Made by a program: the position numbers and the translations under genes. This document shows, piece by piece, positions 56,974 to 64,000 of a DNA stretch of 64,000 bases. This DNA comes from Watersipora subatra (taxonomy: Eukaryota; Bryozoa; Gymnolaemata; Cheilostomatida; Watersiporidae). Where the stretch lies: positions 2,790,001-2,854,000 of the forward strand of contig NC_088711.1 of assembly GCF_963576615.1 (NCBI RefSeq). The letters run 5' to 3'. Every line of letters starts with the position of its first letter. Within the stretch, counting starts at the first letter, position 1. The notes under the pieces were generated by a model. The model saw nothing but the letters and a program-made list of their open reading frames with translations, did not search any database and was not told the DNA's origin.

Positions 56974-59900
56974 TCACACCTTGTCCCCCATATGAGCTTT
57001 AGACACCTGCAATTAGCAAGAAAGTCGCCAGGTTAAGTTCTCCCATGGAACATCTGGTTGTAATGCGAGCTGATGAATGACATCCTAGTATATTGTTTAG
57101 TTCTTTCACAAAAGAACCATAAATATTTAGAGTAAAATCAATGCATTACATAAAACTACTAGCCGCGCTACCCGGCGTTGCCCAGGTAATAAAAAAGTCT
57201 TTGGACAGAAAATTGATTTGTTTTCAACATTAAACAACATTTTCCATTCTAACTTTCAAACTACAGATGAGAGAAGTATTTTGTGTAGTTGGAATAAATT
57301 AAGAGAAAAATAAAAACAACTGTAAAGGTTTTAAAACTTTGTCAAACAACTGTAACTTTCAAGCTATTAGCCTGGCACATTGCTAATAGAAAATGCTGTT
57401 TAACTTATTTGAAATTGCACTAGATGAAATTTAAATTAATCTGTATGTTAGTTTTACAGTGCATTTCTAACCTCTTTAAGCTCATCCTCTTTTATTTATA
57501 AAATCATTAAATGTTGAGAAATTTATATATCATCTTTTAGCAATTATTTTGCATGTCAGAACAAATATTTGCTGCAATTTTGTCAGATGTCGAAAAATTG
57601 ATATGGCGAGGTGATGATAAGTTAAGCTTAGACTGTAGCTACTACTCATGGTGAGCTCAGACTGTAGCTACCACAGACTGTAGCTACCACTCGTGGTGAG
57701 CTCAGACTGTAGCTACCACTCGTGGTGAGCTCAGACTGTAGCTACCACAGACTGTAGCTACCACAGACTGTAGCTACCACAGACTGTAGCTACCACAGAC
57801 TGTAGCTACCACAGACTGTAGCTACCACAGACTGTAGCTACCACAGACTGTAGCTACCACAGACTGTAGCTACCACAGACTGTAGCTACCACAGACTGTA
57901 GCTACCACAGACTGTAGCTACCACAGACTGTAGCTACCACAGACTGTAGCTACCACAGACTGTAGCTACCACAGACTGTAGCTACCACAGACTGTAGCTA
58001 CCACAGACTGTAGCTACCACAGACTGTAGCTACCACAGACTGTAGCTACCACTCGTGGTGAGCTCAGACTGTAGCTACCACAGACTGTAGCTACCACTCA
58101 TGGTGAGTTCGGACTGTAGCTACCACAGACTGTAGCTACCACAGACTGTAGCTACCACTCGTGGTGAGCTCAGACTGTAGCTACCACTCGTGGTGAGCTC
58201 AGAAGAATAAAAAAACTAATGGGAGTGGTAGAAAATAGTAGAAAATGAGGTGAAGAATAGACCTGGCAGAAGTGCGACAAGTATACAGTGCTAGCAGAAA
58301 AGTACATCAAATAAGAGACAGCGCAAGACTTACCTGTAGAATAGCTACGATGAGCCCGAAGAGCCCGATAGCGCTCGCAAAAATCTCCACTATTAGAATC
58401 TTTACAAAGAGACCCTTTTTTTGAGTGTCTCCCGCATCAGCCAATGCCGCACCCGATCCAACGATTCCAACACATACACCACAGGCTAAGTTACCAAAAC
58501 CGACAGTTAAACCGGCGCACAGCATAGCGTAACCTAAAAGCAAAGTGACCGTGTGGTAAAAAGCATCTGCAGCAATAAGACTATATGATAACATGACTGG
58601 TAATTTGGTGTAGCCTAACCAAACGACGCCAGCATCCTAATAGCTTAAAAATATTTCTGTTAGGTGTAAGTTAACCTAGAAATATCTACGTAGAACATTG
58701 AGCTAAGATGAAGTAGCCAGAGAGAATACAAACAAGAATATGTATACACTCATTTTGCATAGCTTTTCTTGTTTTACTATCACTCTTCTACCTGCTATAT
58801 TATTTTTCTACCTACTATATCACTCTTCTACCTACTATATCACTCTTCTACCTACTATATCACTCTTCTACCTACTATATCACTCTTCTACCTACTATAT
58901 CACTCTTCTACCTGCCATATCACACTTCTACCAGCTAAATCCCTCTTCTACCTGCTATATTATTTTTCTACCTACTATATCACTCTTCTACCTACTATAT
59001 CACTCTTCTACCTACTATATCACTCTTCTACCTGCCATATCACACTTCTACCAGCTAAATCCCTCTTCTACCTGCTATATCACTCTTCTACCTACTATAT
59101 CACTCTTCTACCTGCTAAATCACTTTTCTACTTACTATATCACTATTCTACCTGCCATATCACTCTTCTACCTACTATATCACTCTTCTACCTGCCATAT
59201 CACACTTCTACCAGCTAAATCCCTCTTCTACCTGCTATATCACTCTTCTACCTACTATATCACTCTTCTACCTGCTAAATCACTTTTCTACCTACTATAT
59301 CACTCTTCTACTTGCTAAATCACTCTTCTACCTACTATATAACTCTTCTACTTGCTATATCACTCATCTACCTGCTATATCAGCTCTCCATTTGCTACGA
59401 AGCTTTTGTACCTGCTGCTATTTTTCTATTTACTGTATTAGATCCTCACCTGCAAAATAATTCTTTCGAATGACATCTGGACTTTGCAGGGTATAAACCT
59501 ACAATAATAGTGCGAATATAAACCTACAATAATAGTGCGAATATAAACCTACAATAATAGTGCAAATATAAACCTACAATAATAGTGCGAATATAAACCT
59601 ACAATAATAGTGCGAATATAAACCTACAATAATGGTGCGAATATAAACCTACAATAATAATGCAAATATAAACCTACAAAAATAATGCGAACAAAAACCT
59701 ACAATAAGAGTGCGAATAAAAACAGAGCAACAAGACAATTACTCCTATTAATAAACTGCCATGATTACTTGTTGATAGCTAATAGTACACAACAACTTGC
59801 TATCAAATGAGAGCTATCAAATGAGATACATCACCCATCAGCACCAAAACTTTCTCCTGTGATATGTGGTTGTGGAAAAATAAATTTCCTAACAATAAAA

Positions 59901-62385
59901 AATTAAAAACGCATTTTATTGATACAACAGTTTAACCTAATATTGCGGTCTTGGTGTCATGTTATAGTTTCATGGCCAGATGTCACGTTACAGCCTCATG
60001 GTCAGATGTCACGTTACAGCCTCATGGCCAGATGTCACGTTACAGCCTCATGGCCAGATGTCACCTTACAGCCTCATGGCCAGATGTCACGTTACAGCCT
60101 CATGGCTAGATGTCACGTTACAGCCTCATGGCTAGATGTCACGTTACAGCCTCATGGCCAGATGTCACGTTACAGCCTCATGGCCAGATGTCACGTTACA
60201 GCCTCATGGCCAGATGTCACGTTACAGCCTCATGGCCAGATGTCACGTTACAGCCTCATGGTCAGATGTCACATTACAGCCTCATGGCCAGATGTCACGT
60301 TACAGCCTCATGGCCAGATGTCACATTACAGCCTCATGGCCAGATGTCACGTTACAGCCTCATGGCCAGATGTCATGTTACAGTCTTGGTGCCGATGATC
60401 TTGAGTATACGACCATATAGCCTGCTTACCTCAACAATATTACCCATCACAATTGCCATGATGATTCCATAAATGGCGACGGCCTCGCAGAAAATGATGC
60501 TAATTAGATTCTTAGTCTTGATTCTTGGTGCCTTCACACCTCCTCCGAGGATACTTGCTCCGGTACATAGGATTCCCCTGTTAGTAACCAAGCAAAGCAT
60601 ATATGTATATATAACAGCTAGATAATAACATCTCTATGTGGCCAAAGAGCATTAGTCTATAAAATGAACACCAGCTGAAATCAATTTTAGTACAAATGAT
60701 TGAAAATACTTTTTGGTATGCAGACACATCTAATACAAACATTTACAAATTTATTAGTTGAGTGATCATGCTAGCTTAGTACACATTCTATACGAGTTGA
60801 ATATTTATATATATATATATATATTTATATATACATATATTTATATATATATATGAATATTACACTCAATATTCAATAATATTGTAATATATATCATATT
60901 ACATATTATAATATGTAATATATTATATAACATATTACATTAATATATATATTATATCACATATTATATTAATATATATATATATATATATTATATCACA
61001 TATTATATTAGTATATATGTATTTTACAATCAACAGGTTTATCAACAATAATTTATGTGTTTCAATTAAAGTTATTTTGAATTGTAATATTTTGTTTACT
61101 ACTAGAAGAATCTATCTGAAAATCAACAATTTTGTTTATTTCATACCACTTGCATTTATATTACCTATTGCACTATTGAACAAAATATATAAAGGTAATA
61201 AATTCGCTAAAGATAATTTGATTCATAACAACAGTTTACTTGTATTTACTTTTTGATTTATAACACACTTTAGAATTATTTCAAGCAGATAATCTTAAGT
61301 GATAATATTTATTATCGATATTAAACATTATTGATTAATGAATAGTGTTGTAATGTGGGACTACATCACTGTTTTAGTCTAATCACCTGTCAAGCACACT
61401 TCCTACTAACATAAGGTGCGTGCATGGTGTGTAATACATTCTTGAAAGCATCAAAATTTAGAAAACACTTAACTTAATTATTTTTAAACAAATTCGTGCC
61501 AGCAACTTGATTTCGAATTAAACAACACCTAATAAGAACAACCTAATACAATTGATTAACTGTTGCAGCGTTGCTTAACCTTGGTATATTGCTCTGAAAT
61601 AAAATTTATGGCTTACCACGCAGCACCAACCACCGACATGAAAATCGCTGTTGCTATCCCAAGACATGCATAAAAATACGGTGAGATTTCCGTTAGTAAC
61701 CTACAAGTAAAGCACATGGTTGACAGGTCGAAACGTCGATAGAACAAAACTATTTGTATAAAAGTGCAACGAACGACTGTTTTCATACATAATTTATTTT
61801 AGTTAAATTTACAAAAATGATGGCTTACCAGGCAATATCAAATTGGCTGCCATAGCCCGATAACATGTAGTAAAGGCCTACAAAATACAGTTAAGATTAT
61901 AAACTTCAAATCAAACAACACAACTCATTAGATACATTGAATTGCATTAGTTACTAACTCAAATTCTGGTTCATTATTCCAGATTAGCTAACAGGCACAA
62001 CTTTAACCTACATTACTCAAGAATTACTTGTTAGTGTTTAAGCAAATATAGTAGATATTACAAATAAAATGCCTCATCTGACAATCATGAACCAATACAT
62101 TAGAAAATCTGATTAAATGGCTATTCTTTCAGACAAACCGTTGACTAGAAACTTTGATAAACTTTACAAAATACCATTTTACTTTTAACTATCTTGATGG
62201 AACTATTTTGGGAACGTTATATTTACACAGCAATATTTTCAGGCGTCAAACTTAACATAAAATGATCTGTAATAAAGTACATAACGAGCTAATACAAACA
62301 ATTGCTTGACATTATACTTACCTATTAATACTAAAATTGTTATAGCGGTAGACACAAGAGCGTTGACCACCTGTGCTGAACCCAT
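56974..62385 (-). CDS. ATP6V0B: V-type proton ATPase 21 kDa proteolipid subunit c'' (V0 sector), 7 exons
   Basis: Predicted 208-aa proteolipid of the V-ATPase membrane rotor, which carries protons across endomembranes. Coding exons: 62322-62385, 61829-61877, 61617-61700, 60430-60577, 59450-59498, 58334-58533, 56974-57006. Phases agree and the total is 209 codons with the stop, a normal length for c''. The start [20 protein letters not shown] supplies the first helix. [20 protein letters not shown] and [15 protein letters not shown] carry the membrane glutamate E97. A second glutamate, E181, lies in [27 protein letters not shown] is followed by a short insertion (DTQKKG) compared with the usual loop. 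The last exon is only 33 nt and gives [10 protein letters not shown], like the usual TSKVKMGD end. Exon 5 has 49 nt and its acceptor lies at the edge of a 25-bp minisatellite. Confidence 0.95.
57157..57425 (+). repeat. CCCGGCGTTG dispersed repeat, partial copy
   Basis: Starts ACTAGCCGCGCTACCCGGCG followed by TTGCCCAGGTAATAAA, and includes TTAGCCTGGCACATTGCTAA near 57370. It lacks the tRNA-like part seen in the copies at 5829 and 20500. Intronic in ATP6V0B. Confidence 0.6.
57630..58205. repeat. 16-bp minisatellite with longer variant units
   Basis: Many perfect copies of CACAGACTGTAGCTAC, interspersed with units containing CACTCGTGGTGAGCTCAGAC. It fills much of the last intron of ATP6V0B. Confidence 0.95.
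58776..59375. repeat. 20-bp minisatellite, about 30 copies
   Basis: Unit CACTCTTCTACCTACTATAT with CTGCCATAT, CAGCTAAAT and TTTTTCTA variants arranged in a repeated order, so a higher-order unit exists. The overlapping ORFs here are artefacts. Intron of ATP6V0B between exons 5 and 6. Confidence 0.95.
59493..59724. repeat. 25-bp minisatellite carrying a 3' splice site
   Basis: About nine units of AACCTACAATAATAGTGCGA plus ATATA. Read on the minus strand each holds ATTATTGTAG/GTTTAT, identical to the acceptor used for ATP6V0B exon 5 at 59498. The last units are more diverged. The exon-proximal unit forms the real splice site. Confidence 0.93.
59962..60385. repeat. 26-bp minisatellite, about 16 copies
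   Basis: Unit TCATGGCCAGATGTCACGTT plus ACAGCC, with GTCAGATG, GCTAGATG and TCACATTA variants. It ends about 45 bp from the splice donor of ATP6V0B exon 4. Confidence 0.95.
60803..61018. repeat. AT-rich palindromic microsatellite
   Basis: TATATA runs and repeated ATATTACATTA/ATATTATA palindromes in the intron between exons 3 and 4 of ATP6V0B. Confidence 0.85.
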
Positions 62386-64000
62386 CCTCCCGCTTTCAAC
62401 GATCACAAAAAAACCTCTAAGCGAATGATCAATACTATGCTACTTTCATTCAGCAACAGGATAAGCTCTCAATATCATGTGACCGCTACAGCGGAAACAC
62501 AGACCAAAAATTTATAACTTAATAAGGGGACTGTGTCACCGGAAACAAATGACTGCGGTTACAGCGAGCTCAGCTTTAAAATCACTTGGCGGGAAAGTTA
62601 ATCTGCGTACGTTTGAGTAAAACATTTTACGTGTATCGCTATACAAAGGGATAACGTTATAAACGCTCACTGGTTCTTTAGGAAAAACGTCAACTAAGCT
62701 TTAGCTGATCAAAGATTAAAACATAATTGGGAAATAGATGTTACACCAACCTCCACTAAACACTTTAAATACTAGATTAATATCGATTGTGTTAAAGTCG
62801 CGAGAGTGGTTCTCATTTAGGAATACGCTACGCCTATTCGTTTCTACGTAAGGCAGACTGACATTTATAATTATTTACTTATGGCCTACTCATTTTAAGC
62901 TTTATGCACAATGAATACTTATATACGTATATATGTGCAAAATACAGTAGGCACAAGTGCCTCCACTAATGAAATGACAATGCCCCTCTTGGCAGGAGTC
63001 AAGAAAAGTAATCCATATGGTAGTTAAGTCTAGTCATTTTGCATTTTACACATTAAACATAGTTAGTTTTAGTGCGTAATGCCCAGAGAGGCTAGTACTA
63101 AGCTTGAGAGCAACCAATACCTTGTCATTGGTTCACAGCTAGCTGTGCAATTAGCTATAGCAAGAGGCACAGTCACCATGCATTTGGGTAACCTGAAGCG
63201 TCTTCCTCCACTCTAAAAAAACAGTTTTGATTGCAATAGTATCCACATGTCTATGCAAGTGAATGCTACTTTTTCCAGAAAAAAGACTGTATCGACTTGT
63301 GGGAAAAGTGCATGTAAGGTACCCTAATCGCAGAAGCTTTATGCACCAGACATATTGGACCAAAAATTGTTTTCTCTTGTAGAAAAGTTTGTAACTGGTG
63401 CATATAATCTTTGTCATGTCTTAGCCTATGGTGAAAGTTATCGTTAGTGTCCTTGTGTTACTCTCATATGCATTATGTAGCTGCTCTCTTTTACTGGAGA
63501 GCTTATCCTTTTGCTTTTCAATGTGGAAACATGCAGTAACCATGGTAACATGCATAGGTTATGTGAAGATTGTTCTACTGTAAAACAAAGTAAAAAATCT
63601 ATTTCTAGAATTTGATTGTATCATTTAGGCATTAGATCTGATACAGCAGACCCAGCGAATAGGCATACTTATGCTACAGATATCAAGAATGTATCATGCA
63701 GGTATATTTAGTAGATCACGGAGTGTTTGTGACGGCATCAAATACTTTAATGTGGGAAAATGAGAAAACTTCAATTGCTCTGCTAAGCTGGCTATGCTGC
63801 AGTTAGTGGGAAGACACTGTAATGAGATGTGCTGATAAAGCGCGACTGCAACAGAATCAGTTTGAGAGTCTGTAGACTGCATTTCTCTTGTTCTCAGTGT
63901 TACAGATCTTAGTTGTTAGTCTTGAAGTGCTATCAAAGGAGCAAGCTTTTTTGTTGCCAGGCTTTAAAAAAGTGTTAGTTTGAGTAGCTCATTACATGAC
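62386..64000. other. Upstream region of ATP6V0B, nothing further recognised
   Basis: Contains the 5' UTR and promoter of ATP6V0B by position. No TATA box is evident, as is common for housekeeping genes. The rest to the window edge shows only short ORFs without recognisable content and no clear repeat. Confidence 0.4.

Noticed and set aside
58740-59318. Hydrophobic-looking 192-codon ORF
   Set aside because: Generated by the 20-bp minisatellite inside an ATP6V0B intron.
59919-60472. Repetitive ORFs rich in [13 protein letters not shown]
   Set aside because: Artefacts of the 26-bp minisatellite.

Overview
The window is animal nuclear DNA: every protein gene is split by GT...AG introns, there is no operon structure, and about a tenth of the sequence is tandem repeats. 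The families present (SLC16 monocarboxylate transporters, a PLPPR-type PAP2 protein, the V-ATPase c'' proteolipid) fit an invertebrate, perhaps a lophotrochozoan. The species cannot be fixed from the sequence alone. All exon models below come from reading splice sites, phases and protein similarity by eye. For five genes the exon lengths add up to whole codons with matching phases at every junction.

Layout. 1-3492: remains of a BEL/Pao retroelement (minus strand) split by a decayed hAT DNA transposon, which itself holds a small inverted-repeat element. 4146-12883 (minus): a complete 10-exon monocarboxylate transporter, 582 aa. 15335-37777 (minus): a second, larger monocarboxylate transporter, 11 exons, 775 aa, whose introns are full of minisatellites and nested MITEs. 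41247-47905 (plus): an 11-exon coiled-coil protein, 508 aa, with a tRNA-His(GTG) gene in one intron. 49991-56274 (plus): an 11-exon PLPPR-like membrane protein, 513 aa, with a degenerate phosphatase site. 56974-62385 (minus): a 7-exon V-ATPase c'' proteolipid (ATP6V0B), 208 aa. The last 1.6 kb shows no gene.

The two transporters are head-to-tail paralogues sharing intron positions. The second transporter and the coiled-coil gene are divergent across 3.5 kb. The PLPPR-like and ATP6V0B genes are convergent across 0.7 kb. No shared pathway links the neighbours beyond the transporter pair.

The most unusual signals are tandem repeats that carry splice sites. In ATP6V0B a 25-bp minisatellite repeats the 3' splice site of exon 5 about nine times. 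In the second transporter a 62-bp unit holding an exon end and its 5' splice site is present three times. Other points are an array whose 57-bp units switch orientation, a three-level nest of repeats inside one transporter intron, and the loss of key catalytic residues in the PAP2-family protein. I did not find a coherent new multi-gene system.
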